The notes beneath the pieces are model-generated. The model saw only the letters and a list, made by a program, of their open reading frames with translations, did not search any database and was not told the DNA's origin. This document shows positions 1 through 9,941 of a stretch of 64,000 nt of DNA, piece after piece. Positions within the stretch are counted from its first letter, which is position 1. Each line of letters begins with the position of its first letter. This DNA is from Desulfobacterales bacterium (GTDB lineage Bacteria; Desulfobacterota; Desulfobacteria; Desulfobacterales; JAFDDL01), in the NCBI GenBank assembly GCA_034003325.1, contig JAVEYW010000001.1, positions 281,838-345,837 of the forward strand, given 5' to 3'. The position numbers were made by a program, and so were the translations under genes.

Positions 1-1314
1 TTAAGGCTTATTTGCCTGAACAGATCCATTCATACCGCTTTTCTCGTCATTCAATGCTTGAAAGGGTGTCTCCATGCTACCGGCTTTTCTGGGAATACCG
101 CGCCAGTCCGTTATCAATTCGAATTTTCCGTTTTCAATTCGAGTAAAATAGACCCGGTCGAATCCCTGATGATCCGCCGGTCCGAAGTTCAGGGGGGTGC
201 CGGTACCGGCGTCGTAATGTTGTATGGATTCAATCGCATCGATAAACCCTTCCCGATCGAGGTTTCTGCCTGCCCGCCGAAGCCCTTCTACCAGGACCCT
301 GGCATTGAGGTATCCTTCCATGCCGACAAAATTGGGAAGACTCTCCGGATAATATTTCGATAGGAGAGCCGTGTATTCGGCAATTCCCCACAATGGGGAC
401 GCATCGGGCGGCTGCCGGGGAGGGGGCACCACTTGAGACACAATCACCCCATCCCCGTCCGCACCGAGCCGCCGGGCCAATTCATCCGCCCCGACAAAAG
501 AGACGCAATAAAAAAGAGGCGCATACCCCCGATGCTTGGCGAGCGTTATAAAATTCGCGCAAAGATCATAGGTGCCGATCATCACGACGGCTTCGGCCCC
601 AGAATCGGCAATACTGGCCATTGCCTTTTCCACGGCCAGGGTTCCCCGAATATAAGTACCCTTGGCCACCGGCACCAGACCATATTGTTTCAAAGCCAGT
701 TCGGTGCCGCGCAAGCCGTCAAAGCCATAGGCGTCATATTGATAAAAAACGGCAATTTTATCTATCCCCAAGTCCCCGACCATGTGCCCGACGGCAGCAC
801 CGGTTTCCTGGTAATAGGAGGCCCGCACGTTGATCAGATACCGGTTCACCGGGGAGCGGAGCGCATCAGCGCCCGTAAGCATGCCCACCACCGGAATGCG
901 GGCTTCGGTGATCACGGGAATAATCTTCAGGGTCGTGGGCGTACCGACATAACAAAACAGCGTAAATACCTTATCTTGGATAATCAGGCGTTGCGTATTG
1001 GCCAGACACCGGGAGGGGTCATAGCCGTCATCGTGAGCGATGACGGTTATACTTCGGCCGTAAATGCCTCCCAACTCATTAATGTGGCGAATATAACTCA
1101 TGGCGCCCTGAAGGCTTTGCGTGCCCAAATAGCTGGCATGCCCCGTTAGGGCCAGGGAGGCTCCCACCATAATTTGCGTATCGCTTACACCGGCAATGGA
1201 TTCCGGAATGGTGGGCGCATCTTCTGAAGAAAAACAAGACAGAACACCGCACAGGAAACCCAAAAGGAGCGGGAAAAACCGCTTTGGGCCATTCCAGTCG
1301 GCTCGAAAACGCAT
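1..1314 (-). CDS. ABC-type ligand-binding lipoprotein (LivJ/amide-binding family)
   Basis: Periplasmic binding protein of the branched-chain amino acid/amide type (Peripla_BP_6 fold), about 437 aa. The N-terminus has basic residues, a hydrophobic stretch and a lipobox-like V-L-S-C with the lipidated Cys near residue 27, so it is probably membrane-anchored outside the inner membrane. The mature part opens with the family pattern IMVGASLALTG and continues with the GIYGRSI segment. I place the start at the ATG ending at 1314, with AAGGAG 7 nt upstream. That ATG overlaps the TGA of the RND-kinase gene by one base (TGATG), so the two are translationally coupled. No ABC permease or ATPase gene lies nearby, which suggests the protein serves the neighbouring membrane sensor and not import; that role is inference. 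Confidence 0.85.
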   Translation of the reverse strand: MRFRADWNGPKRFFPLLLGFLCGVLSCFSSEDAPTIPESIAGVSDTQIMVGASLALTGHASYLGTQSLQGAMSYIRHINELGGIYGRSITVIAHDDGYDPSRCLANTQRLIIQDKVFTLFCYVGTPTTLKIIPVITEARIPVVGMLTGADALRSPVNRYLINVRASYYQETGAAVGHMVGDLGIDKIAVFYQYDAYGFDGLRGTELALKQYGLVPVAKGTYIRGTLAVEKAMASIADSGAEAVVMIGTYDLCANFITLAKHRGYAPLFYCVSFVGADELARRLGADGDGVIVSQVVPPPRQPPDASPLWGIAEYTALLSKYYPESLPNFVGMEGYLNARVLVEGLRRAGRNLDREGFIDAIESIQHYDAGTGTPLNFGPADHQGFDRVYFTRIENGKFELITDWRGIPRKAGSMETPFQALNDEKSGMNGSVQANKP

Positions 1315-4295
1315 CACCGACGCTCCTTTTCCGGCCAGGCGGGAAAAGAAACGCGAACCCGTGTAAAGCTGCCTTCAACGCTCTCGATTTTCATTCGGCC
1401 CCCGTGAGCCCGGACAATTTCCTGACTGATGGCCAGCCCGAGACCCTTGCCTTTTCCGGTTTCCTTCGTCGTGAAAAAGGGCTCCGTGATCCGATCGATC
1501 AGATGCGCCGGAACCCCAGAGCCCGTGTCCGTCACCGTGAGCACCACCCGGTCCTTTTCGGCATGGGTTCGAATCGTGATGGTTCGATCCGCTGCCGCCT
1601 CGCCTGACTGCGGCTTGGCCATAATCGCCTCGCCGGCATTGACCAGGAGATTGTATACCATTTGCGCCAGTCTGGGTTTTCGGGCATAAATGGGCGGCAA
1701 TGGCGCGCCCAGGTCCAGCGTAACGGCAATATTTTCCAACGCGAACTGGTGACCGATGATGGCCAGGGTTTCCCGAACCGGTTCATTGATATCGATTTTT
1801 CCCCGCGTAAATTCCTGCCGGTCTTCAAGATCCCCCAATCGCCGAATCATTCCGGACACCCGGTCCACCTGGCGGCTGATCTCATCCGCCACCTGGTAGA
1901 TCTGCTCTGGAGCCACCATCGCGCCCTTTCGGGTAATCATCCTTAAAAAATCGCTACCCATTTTAATGGCGTTAAGCGGCTGGTTTAACTCATGAATCAT
2001 TCCGGCCGACATGCCGCCCAGGGTCGGAATCATTCTGAGTAGATCCCATGCGGTCACTAGTTCCACATGCCGCATCAGGGACGGCAGCAGCATCAGATTC
2101 CCCACCAGCGCTGAGACCATGGTCACTACCATCAGCATGCCGAAAACGGCCGTTGGTTGAAAGTTGGAAAAGATCAGAACGGAAAAGCCGACACTGATGG
2201 TCAGGGTGGTGAAAATAATCGGTTTCCCCACATGGCGCACCGTATCCGTTAAGGCGCGGTCCTTGTCCAGATCCTTTTTAAATTCCCTGTTGTACCGCAC
2301 CAGATAATGAATGGTATTGTCCACGGCCAGACCGATCGCAATACCAGAAACAAGACTGGTAGCAATGGACAAGGGAATACCGAGCCATCCCATGAAGCCG
2401 AAATTCACAATAATGGGGAAAAAATTGGGCAACATCGCAATCAGCCCGACCTTGGAAGATAAAAATAGCAGCAGCATGATAGCGAATATCAGCCCCAGAG
2501 AAAGCAGGAGGCTTTTGGTCTGTCCAGTGGTCAGGACATGAGAGCTGGCCGAAACAGCCATGGAAAACCCGGTGACCTCCCCCAGCACCCCTCGATAAGA
2601 GGGGGCTTTCAACTGCCCGGCAATCTGCGCCCGAAGCCGCAGGAACTCCTCCGAACTCGATATGTGGGTCAATAGAAGAATATTGGCGGCATTAAACGGG
2701 GGGCTCATGAATTGCCGAAGCATATCCTCGCCGAGCAGGGATTTGAAATTATTGATGAGCATGCGCATCTCAAAATCTTCGCCCGGCAGCGCATAAAAAG
2801 ATAGATTATAGCCGTTTGAGGCATAATTAACCAGTTTCAGGTAATCGACAAAGGAAAGGGTCTTGTCCACGCCCGGCAGAGTATCGAGATACTTTTGCAA
2901 CTGTTCGATTTTAACCGCATGCGCCGGTGTTTCAAAATAATCTTCCTCGGGACTTACCAGCACGACGTTGACCGGAAAGCTGCCGGAAAGGTCCTGGTAT
3001 ATATCGAAAAAATGCCGCCGTATGTCCGTATTTTCCTTAAAATACTGAAGCGGGTTGGTTTCCACGCGAACGCGAAAAGCCCCGGCCGCGCAAAAAACGA
3101 CCACTGCCCCCAACACCGGCAGCGTGATTTTTTGGTAATTTAAATCCATATGAATCATAACTGCCAAAAAACGATCAAAGAGCCCGCTCACCGCTTGATT
3201 CCCATCGCCCCGCTTCGGTAAGGGAATCAACACTAGCATTGCCGGAAACAGTGTCAGGGTAATCACGAGCAAACTCGTCATGCCGAAGCAGGAAAAAAGA
3301 GCAAATTCCCGGACCGCCGTCATTTTATTAATCAGCATGGACCCGATACCGATCACCGTGGTGATTACCGCCAGGGTCGTTGGAAGTGTGACATTGGCAA
3401 AGGTGAGTTGAACCGCATCAGCCGGGGAGGCCGCCTGTCGCGCCGAAAGAAGGTAATCCGAACAAATATAAAGGCAATAGGCCATTCCCACCGCAATGAT
3501 AAACACTGGGACAATCATCGTCATCATGGACAGCGGCACGCCGGTGGCGGCCATGAGACCGAAGGTCCAGGCCAGGGCCATGGCCACACAGGCCAGCGAC
3601 AAAAACACGGGGTGAAAATTCCGGTAGAGCACCCACACCAGAAGGGCGATAATCAAGAGGGTGAGCGGCGGAATTCGAAGAAAGTCCTTTTGCGTCAGTT
3701 GAACCAGCGCCCGGGAGACCAGCGGCATACCGATCTGATAAAGGCCGGTTCCGGCGGGAGACGCTTGAATGATTTTTTCAATATTCAAAATGACCTGGTC
3801 CCGATCCGCGTCGGTGGCCAGCACCAGGGTCAGGATCGTTCGCCGGTGATCTTTTGAAATAAGGTTTTTTTCAAACATCGGCACCGGCGTAATCAGCGCC
3901 TCAAAGGTCTCAAGGGATTGCTCGCCGGCCAGATCGATCACCTTCTTTATTTCAGGCAGACTGATGACACGACGAACCCCTTTCACGCTGCCGACCTTCT
4001 CCGAAATGGCTTTCAGATGCGCAAAGTCAACCGGATCGAACACATTTTTCCCCGAAAAAACGATGCGAATCAGGTCATCGGCCCCGAAGGTTTCCTGGTA
4101 TGCCTTAAACGCAACGGTTTCCGGTAAATCCTCGATCACCAGATCGTACACGGAGGTTCGAAAAGAAAGTTTCGGCAGATACCAGGAAAAGGCAAGGGTC
4201 AAAACTGCCAGTATCACGAGGGTTGGCACCGGATGCCGAATGATCCACCGGGTAACGCCGGAAGCCTTGGGAGTAGCTGGGTCTGAAAGGTTCAT
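1314..4295 (-). CDS. RND/MMPL-family membrane protein fused to a histidine kinase
   Basis: About 993 aa. Residues 1-745 look like an RND-superfamily exporter (MMPL/COG1033 type): two repeats, each with one N-terminal helix, a large periplasmic loop and a cluster of helices. The second repeat keeps the TM4-type motif GLAVDNTIHYL with its Asp. The equivalent site of the first repeat reads GMAYCLYIC with no Asp. Residues about 755-990 form a complete histidine kinase: H-box AGMIHELNQPLNAI, N-box NLLVNAGEAI, G1 DTGSGVP and G2 GKGLGLAIS. No response regulator is adjacent. The start is set at the ATG at 4295, after the apbE stop at 4346; an in-frame ATG at 4334 is possible. Coupling to the downstream binding lipoprotein suggests a ligand-sensing or lipid-sensing kinase (inference). 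Confidence 0.85.
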   Translation of the reverse strand: MNLSDPATPKASGVTRWIIRHPVPTLVILAVLTLAFSWYLPKLSFRTSVYDLVIEDLPETVAFKAYQETFGADDLIRIVFSGKNVFDPVDFAHLKAISEKVGSVKGVRRVISLPEIKKVIDLAGEQSLETFEALITPVPMFEKNLISKDHRRTILTLVLATDADRDQVILNIEKIIQASPAGTGLYQIGMPLVSRALVQLTQKDFLRIPPLTLLIIALLVWVLYRNFHPVFLSLACVAMALAWTFGLMAATGVPLSMMTMIVPVFIIAVGMAYCLYICSDYLLSARQAASPADAVQLTFANVTLPTTLAVITTVIGIGSMLINKMTAVREFALFSCFGMTSLLVITLTLFPAMLVLIPLPKRGDGNQAVSGLFDRFLAVMIHMDLNYQKITLPVLGAVVVFCAAGAFRVRVETNPLQYFKENTDIRRHFFDIYQDLSGSFPVNVVLVSPEEDYFETPAHAVKIEQLQKYLDTLPGVDKTLSFVDYLKLVNYASNGYNLSFYALPGEDFEMRMLINNFKSLLGEDMLRQFMSPPFNAANILLLTHISSSEEFLRLRAQIAGQLKAPSYRGVLGEVTGFSMAVSASSHVLTTGQTKSLLLSLGLIFAIMLLLFLSSKVGLIAMLPNFFPIIVNFGFMGWLGIPLSIATSLVSGIAIGLAVDNTIHYLVRYNREFKKDLDKDRALTDTVRHVGKPIIFTTLTISVGFSVLIFSNFQPTAVFGMLMVVTMVSALVGNLMLLPSLMRHVELVTAWDLLRMIPTLGGMSAGMIHELNQPLNAIKMGSDFLRMITRKGAMVAPEQIYQVADEISRQVDRVSGMIRRLGDLEDRQEFTRGKIDINEPVRETLAIIGHQFALENIAVTLDLGAPLPPIYARKPRLAQMVYNLLVNAGEAIMAKPQSGEAAADRTITIRTHAEKDRVVLTVTDTGSGVPAHLIDRITEPFFTTKETGKGKGLGLAISQEIVRAHGGRMKIESVEGSFTRVRVSFPAWPEKERR

Positions 4296-4345
4296 CGGGT
4301 TCTTTTCGCGTTCACATGGTTCGACCGGAACCATATCGGCAAATC

Positions 4346-5374
4346 CTATTTTTCGATCATTTTGAACCCATCGGAAAAATAGTCGGTCAGTGTGCCGTCC
4401 GGTTTCCGAACCACAATGAGACATTCCACCTTCGGCAACCGGTTGACGAGTGAAAGCCCTTTTTCATGCCCCATCACCATGAGGGCGGTGGCCAGGCCGT
4501 CCGCGAGGGTGCAATTGTCCGCCAGAATGGAAGCGCTGACCACGCCGTTTGTAACCGGATAACCGGTCCTGGGATCTATAACATGGGAATAATACCCCCC
4601 GTCGATTTCAAAAAAATTACGATAATCTCCGCTGGTGGCCAACGCCCGGTCCTCAAGGGGAAGCGCCCGATACACCTCATTGGCGCCGGCATTCTTATCC
4701 GGACGATTGATGCCGACCCGCCACGGATAGCCGTCCTTTCGCAGGCCCGACGCAAAGACTTCTCCGCCGATTTCCACCAAAAAATTTGAAAACCCGTTTT
4801 CTCTGATTAATCGGGCCACTGTATCCACGCCGAACCCTTTGGCAATGGAGGCAAGATCCACCGTCACATCGGCATTCCGTTTGACAAGGGTTCGGTCCTC
4901 ATTTACCTTGATGTGGTTGAACCCGACCTTCATTTCAGCAACCCGAATCGCGTCCGCATCGGGACGAACGTTTTTCGGCCCTTCATACCCGAACCCCCAC
5001 AGATTGACCAGGGGCATCACGGTTCCATCCCATGCATGGTCCGTCCACTGGTAAAGCTGTTGCGCTTGCGCCATCACCTGGTAAAAATCTTCCGATATCG
5101 GAAATCTTTCTCCAACAGCCGTCATGCGATTAAACCGACTGATTTCACTATCTTTCTGAAAGACCGACATGCTCCGGTTGACTTCTTTTAAGCGGGCTTC
5201 AATTTTTTCGGGCAACCCCTTGGTGCTTTTCAACCATTTGGCTATGACCTTGATGTGATAGGTCGTCCCCATGGTTTTGCCCTCGATCACGACCTCTCTT
5301 TTATCGTAATAACCGACCGCCAGCAAAAGTATGCCGGCAGCAAATAGAATAGATAAAAATTTCTTTTTGATCAT
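4346..5374 (-). CDS. apbE: FAD:protein FMN transferase
   Basis: ApbE-family enzyme, about 342 aa, which covalently attaches FMN to a Thr of exported flavoproteins such as NqrC/RnfG-type subunits. An N-terminal hydrophobic segment (residues about 5-22) acts as export signal or anchor. Family motifs visible are GKTMGTTYHIKV, the VDLASIAKGFGVD metal/FAD region, GGEVFASG, HVIDPRTGYPV and TLADGLATALMVMG. I prefer the second Met (5374), preceded by GGGGTG, over the Met at 5389. It lies 48 nt downstream of hypE and 50 nt upstream of the RND-kinase gene, so it is probably part of the same transcript. No FMN-acceptor protein is encoded in the window. Confidence 0.93.
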   Translation of the reverse strand: MIKKKFLSILFAAGILLLAVGYYDKREVVIEGKTMGTTYHIKVIAKWLKSTKGLPEKIEARLKEVNRSMSVFQKDSEISRFNRMTAVGERFPISEDFYQVMAQAQQLYQWTDHAWDGTVMPLVNLWGFGYEGPKNVRPDADAIRVAEMKVGFNHIKVNEDRTLVKRNADVTVDLASIAKGFGVDTVARLIRENGFSNFLVEIGGEVFASGLRKDGYPWRVGINRPDKNAGANEVYRALPLEDRALATSGDYRNFFEIDGGYYSHVIDPRTGYPVTNGVVSASILADNCTLADGLATALMVMGHEKGLSLVNRLPKVECLIVVRKPDGTLTDYFSDGFKMIEK

Positions 5375-5422
5375 GCGGTAACACCCCATCCGGTATCATT
5401 GGAAACTAAGGAGGTTATGGGT

Positions 5423-6436
5423 TTAGCATATTCTAGGCAGCTGCTCCCCTGTCAGCATGCGAACCATCCGGCTGCCGCCGATACGGGTCTTCATCACCAC
5501 TTGTCCGGGATGATCGGCCACCACCTCCCCGATGATCACCGCGTCTTTGCCCAGCGGATCGGATTGCAGGATTTTCAGCACGGCATTCGTCTCATTCGAA
5601 GGAATAAATGCGAGGAATTTTCCTTCATTGGCCACATAGAGGGGGTCCAATCCCAGCAATTCGCACATTCCCGCCACAGCCCCTTTCACGGGAAGATGCG
5701 CCTCATCGATTTGAATACCAAACGCGGCGCTGCCGGCCACTTCGTTGAGCGTGGTGCCGACCCCGCCCCGGGTGGGATCTCGAAGCATGTGAATATCCGG
5801 GCATATTTGAAGCATCTTTTTAACCAGATGGTTCAGGGCGGCCGTATCGCTTTGCACCGGGCCGGAAAAAGACAGATTTTCCCGGCGGCTTAATATCGTC
5901 ATACCGTGATCCGCCATGGTGCCGCTGAGGATAATCCGATCGCCGGAAACCACGCGGGACGGTCCCACGTCAATGCCGGGCTGAATATACCCCAACCCGG
6001 TTGTATTAATGAAGATTTTATCGGCGGCCCCTTTCGGAACGACTTTGGTATCGCCGGTCACGATCATCACGCCGGCAGCCAAGGCCGCGGCCTTCATGTC
6101 CGATATCACCCGTTCAAAATCAGAAAAGGGAAAGCCCTCCTCAAGAATCAGTCCGACACTGAGATACGCGGGCTCGGCCCCGCACATGGCCAGGTCGTTG
6201 ACCGTGCCGTTCACGGCCAGGTCACCAATGCTGCCGCCGGGAAAAAAAATCGGGTCCACCACGAACGAATCCGTTGAAAACGCCAGGCGGGAGCCGTTAC
6301 CGATGTCGATTACCGCCCCATCGTGCAGGGTGGACAACAAGGGATTGTCAAATGCGGGCAGCAGCGTTTGGATCACCAACTGGTGGGACATGGCGCCTCC
6401 GCTCCCATGATCCAGTAATATCTTGTCCGGTTTCAT
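5423..6436 (-). CDS. hypE: [NiFe] hydrogenase maturation protein HypE
   Basis: 337 aa. HypE dehydrates the thiocarboxamide on its own C-terminal Cys to a thiocyanate, the donor of the CN ligands of the NiFe site. The protein opens with the family motif LLDHGSGG and ends in PRIC, so the essential C-terminal Cys (C337) is present. Internal motifs are FSTDSFVVDP, GGSIGDLAVNGTVNDLAM, GDTKVVP and DPTRGGV. The start is the ATG at 6436 with AAGGGGG just upstream; a longer reading frame upstream overlaps the end of hypD and has no family similarity. It is the last hyp gene of the run and is followed by apbE. Confidence 0.96.
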   Translation of the reverse strand: MKPDKILLDHGSGGAMSHQLVIQTLLPAFDNPLLSTLHDGAVIDIGNGSRLAFSTDSFVVDPIFFPGGSIGDLAVNGTVNDLAMCGAEPAYLSVGLILEEGFPFSDFERVISDMKAAALAAGVMIVTGDTKVVPKGAADKIFINTTGLGYIQPGIDVGPSRVVSGDRIILSGTMADHGMTILSRRENLSFSGPVQSDTAALNHLVKKMLQICPDIHMLRDPTRGGVGTTLNEVAGSAAFGIQIDEAHLPVKGAVAGMCELLGLDPLYVANEGKFLAFIPSNETNAVLKILQSDPLGKDAVIIGEVVADHPGQVVMKTRIGGSRMVRMLTGEQLPRIC

Positions 6437-6533
6437 TTTCCCCCTTCGCCGTGGATTCGAATGAACGCAAGCCATTTGTTTATCAAACCGCCCCGTCTCA
6501 ACGCAAGACAATCCAAGGTGTGCCTCACCTCTC

Positions 6534-7631
6534 TCAGAACGCCCCGCTGTCGTTATCATATCGGTAATACGCCGCGCAGGTACCCTCGGTGGATACCATG
6601 CAGGGCCCGACGGGGTGCTCCGGCGTGCAAATTTTCCCGAACAGCGGGCAACCCGACGGCAGCTTTCGGCCCGTCAGAATATCGCCGCAAGCGCAACCGG
6701 CAGGATCGAATGATTCCGGAATCACCAGATCAAACGCCTGTTCCGCGTCAAAGGCCTCATACGACTTTCGAAGCTTCAAGCCGCTGTCCGCGATCACACC
6801 CAACCCGCGCCAGGCAGCATGATTCACCTCAAACACGTCCGCTAACAGCGCCAGGGCTTTCGGGTTTCCGGCTTCAGATACCACCCGTGAATATGCGTTT
6901 TCAAGATGGGAGGCGCCGGACTCAATCTGTTCCACGAGCATGGCAATCGCCAACAGAATATCCGTCGGTTCAAAACCCGCAATGACCGCGGGAATGGAAT
7001 GCCGCGCGACAAACGGCCGGTAAGCACCCGCACCGATAATGACGGAAACATGCCCCGGCAACATAAAGCCGTCCAGATGAATCTCCGGCAGGGCCATCAG
7101 CGCCGTCAGGGCCGGTGGAACCAGCTTATGCGCTGAATACACAAAAAAATTGTGAATCCCCCGGTCCCGCGCCAGGTTCAAGGTCGCGGCAATCGTCGGC
7201 GCGGTCGTCTCAAAGCCCACGCCCGGAAACACCACCCGTTTATACGGGTTTTCCGTTGCGATGGTGATTGCGTCCAGCGGCGAGTAAACGATTCGAATAT
7301 CGCTTCCCTTGGCCCGCTCCTTAAGCAATGAGCTATGCGTGCCGGGCACGCGCATCAGATCGCCGAAGGTGGCCACGATTACATCGTCAAAACCCGCCAA
7401 CGCGATAAAGGCATCCATATCCCGCTGATCCGTCACGCACACCGGACATCCGGGACCGGAAATCAACGTGACGGTATCCGGCAGCAAGGAACGAATGCCG
7501 CTTCTGAAGATCGACACCGTATGCGTACCGCATACCTCCATCAGCCGGACTTTCCGGCGGCTAATGCGCCGAATTCGATCCGCTAATTGCCCGGCAATCC
7601 CGGGGTCCCGATACCCGTTCGTATAATTCAT
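6534..7631 (-). CDS. hypD: [NiFe] hydrogenase maturation protein HypD
   Basis: 365 aa, usual length. HypD is a [4Fe-4S] protein that with HypC forms the scaffold on which the Fe(CN)2CO moiety is assembled. Visible motifs are MEVCGTHT (C34), SGPGCPVCVT (C62, C65), FGDLMRVPG, FPGVGFETTAP, YSAHKLVPPAL, LPGHVSVIIG and the C-terminal Cys-rich cluster-binding segment with CACGDIL. It begins 18 nt after the hypF stop. All catalytic and cluster cysteines appear intact. Confidence 0.97.
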   Translation of the reverse strand: MNYTNGYRDPGIAGQLADRIRRISRRKVRLMEVCGTHTVSIFRSGIRSLLPDTVTLISGPGCPVCVTDQRDMDAFIALAGFDDVIVATFGDLMRVPGTHSSLLKERAKGSDIRIVYSPLDAITIATENPYKRVVFPGVGFETTAPTIAATLNLARDRGIHNFFVYSAHKLVPPALTALMALPEIHLDGFMLPGHVSVIIGAGAYRPFVARHSIPAVIAGFEPTDILLAIAMLVEQIESGASHLENAYSRVVSEAGNPKALALLADVFEVNHAAWRGLGVIADSGLKLRKSYEAFDAEQAFDLVIPESFDPAGCACGDILTGRKLPSGCPLFGKICTPEHPVGPCMVSTEGTCAAYYRYDNDSGAF

Positions 7632-7649
7632 GGTCCCCTGCCCTTTCTC

Positions 7650-9941
7650 TCAAACTGCCACCATCGCTCCCGACGCAACCGCTTGGCCCAGCGAAAGCCC
7701 GCCGTCATTGGTTGGCACCTTATGATGGGTATAAACCTCAAAGCCTTGCGCAGACAAAAAGGCATTCAGGCCTTCCAGCAGGCGTTTGTTTTGAAACACC
7801 CCTCCGCTCATCACCACTCGGTTAAGATCTGTTTCTTTTCGAACCTCCCGGCAAAGACCGCCGAATATCTCGATGAGCGTAGCATGAAATCGGCAACTGA
7901 TCTCTCCGACGGCCGCTCCGGCAGCCACGTCCCGGGCCACTTGCCGAATCATGGGCGCGATACCGATTTGCCGAACATCACCGACGTGGCGTATCTCCCA
8001 CGCATACGGCGCCCAGCCGTCAATAGCCGCCCCACCGGCGGCGGCCTCCAGGGCCATGGCGGCCTGCCCTTCAAAGCTGATTGTATGGCAGAAGCCGGCC
8101 ATGGCGGAAATGCCGTCAAAAAGTCGGCCCGCGCTCGATGTGGCCGGACTTCGCACATTTTTGGACAGGATTTCCAGCACGGCGTGAGTTTGATCCGGAC
8201 CCGTCTGTTTTAAAAACGGCAAGGCATCAAACGGAATGTCCGCACCGAACCCATGATAAAGGTAACTGAGCGCCATTCGCCAGGGCGCCTGAATGGCCGC
8301 CTCGCCGCCCGGCATGGGCACATAGGCCAGATGCGCGGCCCGAATAAAGCTTGCTCGTTTTGCTATCAGGACCTCGCCGCCCCACACCGCGCCATCCGGA
8401 CCAAAACCGGTGCCGTCCAGCGCCAGCCCGATCACCGGGCCGTCCAGGTGATGCTCGGCCATGCAACTGACCACATGGGCATGGTGGTGTTGCACCGCAA
8501 CCGTCCGGACATCGGAGAGTCCGAGGGCGTATTGCGTGCTCAAATAGTCGGGGTGCAGGTCATGCGCAACGATTCGGGGCGTTATTTTCGATATTTTTTT
8601 AAGGTGATCAACGGTTTCTTTAAAAAACTCAAGAGAACTCAAGGCCCCCATGTCGCCGATGTGTTGACTGACAATGGCATGGTGATCCCGAGCCAGACAC
8701 AGGGTATTTTTCAGCTCACCGCCGCAGGCCAGGGTCGGCGACAGGGAATGGGCCAGGGAAATCGGCGCCGGCACATATCCCCGGGCACGTCGAATGAACC
8801 GGGTGGTGCCGGCGGCCGCTTGCACAAGCGTATCATCGTTTCGCTGATAAATGGGTCGATCGTGCATCAGAAAATAATCCGCGATATCGGATAGCTGTGT
8901 AAAGGCCGTTTCGTTGTCAATACAGAGCGGCTCACCGCCGCGATTGCCGCTGGTCATGATCAGCGCGATAAACGCGGCATTCAAAAGCAGATGATGCAAC
9001 GGCGTATAGGGCAGCATCACGCCGAAATAGCGATTTCCCGGCGCCACCGCCTCGGCAAGCAAATCGGGAAAACGCTTTTGCAGGAGCACCATAGGCCGCT
9101 CCATGGCCGTGAGAAGCGCGGCTTCCGCAGGCGATAGATGCGCATACCGGCGCACCGCAGCCATATCGCGGGACATCAGGGCAAAGGGTTTGTCCGGCCG
9201 GTTTTTTCGCTTTCGAAGGGTTTGGACCGCTTCTTCGTTTTCGGCATCGACCGCCAGATGAAAACCGCCCAGGCCCTTGACCGCCAGCACATATCCTTCT
9301 TTGAGAAGCTTCTGTGCCTCGCCCACGGGATCTTCTGCAAGCATGGCGCGTCGCCGGTTGTCAAAAAGCCTCACCTGCGGGCCGCAATCCGGGCAGGCGT
9401 TGGGCTGGGCATGAAACCGGCGGTTGGCCGGATCTTCATATTCGGCCCGGCACAAGGGGCACATGGAAAAGCCTTTCATGGCGGTTTTGGGCCGGTCGTA
9501 GGGAATATCTTCAATGATCGTGTACCGGGGGCCGCAATTGGTGCAATTGATAAAGGGATAGCGAAACCGCCGATTCCGGGGGTCTTGCATCTCGCCAAGG
9601 CAATCGTCGCAGACGGAAACATCCGGCGCGACAAAGGTTGCCGCGTCGTTTTGTGTTTCGCTGGGAATGATGGTAAAGGCCCGCGCATGCGTGAGGGCTT
9701 CGGCCCGGGAGCGAATGTCGGTGATGCGGGATAACGGCGGGCACTGGGTGCGCAGAGTCGTGCAAAACGATTCGATGCGCTCCGGCGCCCCTTCGATATG
9801 AATGATGACACCGGTGGTGCTGTTTGCCACCGTTCCGGTCAACGCCAGTTTATTGGCCAATTGGTAGACAAAGGGCCGAAATCCGACGCCCTGAACAATT
9901 CCGCGCACTTCAACGCCCAAGGCAGTGGGGGTAGCTTTCAT
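7650..9941 (-). CDS. hypF: Carbamoyltransferase HypF
   Basis: 763 aa. HypF transfers the carbamoyl group of carbamoyl phosphate to the C-terminal Cys of HypE. Domains in order: acylphosphatase-like (residues about 1-95, GIVQGVGFRPFVYQ); two C-x2-C-x18-C-x2-C zinc fingers (about 108-185); a YrdC-like domain (about 200-390, LAVKGLGGFHLAVDA); and a Kae1-like carbamoyltransferase domain (about 400-760) with VQHHHAHV and LALDGTGFGPDG. The length is full for the family. It overlaps hypC by 4 nt (ATGA), so the two are translationally coupled. Confidence 0.97.
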   Translation of the reverse strand: MKATPTALGVEVRGIVQGVGFRPFVYQLANKLALTGTVANSTTGVIIHIEGAPERIESFCTTLRTQCPPLSRITDIRSRAEALTHARAFTIIPSETQNDAATFVAPDVSVCDDCLGEMQDPRNRRFRYPFINCTNCGPRYTIIEDIPYDRPKTAMKGFSMCPLCRAEYEDPANRRFHAQPNACPDCGPQVRLFDNRRRAMLAEDPVGEAQKLLKEGYVLAVKGLGGFHLAVDAENEEAVQTLRKRKNRPDKPFALMSRDMAAVRRYAHLSPAEAALLTAMERPMVLLQKRFPDLLAEAVAPGNRYFGVMLPYTPLHHLLLNAAFIALIMTSGNRGGEPLCIDNETAFTQLSDIADYFLMHDRPIYQRNDDTLVQAAAGTTRFIRRARGYVPAPISLAHSLSPTLACGGELKNTLCLARDHHAIVSQHIGDMGALSSLEFFKETVDHLKKISKITPRIVAHDLHPDYLSTQYALGLSDVRTVAVQHHHAHVVSCMAEHHLDGPVIGLALDGTGFGPDGAVWGGEVLIAKRASFIRAAHLAYVPMPGGEAAIQAPWRMALSYLYHGFGADIPFDALPFLKQTGPDQTHAVLEILSKNVRSPATSSAGRLFDGISAMAGFCHTISFEGQAAMALEAAAGGAAIDGWAPYAWEIRHVGDVRQIGIAPMIRQVARDVAAGAAVGEISCRFHATLIEIFGGLCREVRKETDLNRVVMSGGVFQNKRLLEGLNAFLSAQGFEVYTHHKVPTNDGGLSLGQAVASGAMVAV

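Noticed and set aside
433..1149. 238-codon plus-strand frame inside the binding-lipoprotein gene
   Set aside because: Antisense shadow of a clearly coding minus-strand gene; composition (His/Arg/Gly rich) is typical of reverse-frame artefacts.
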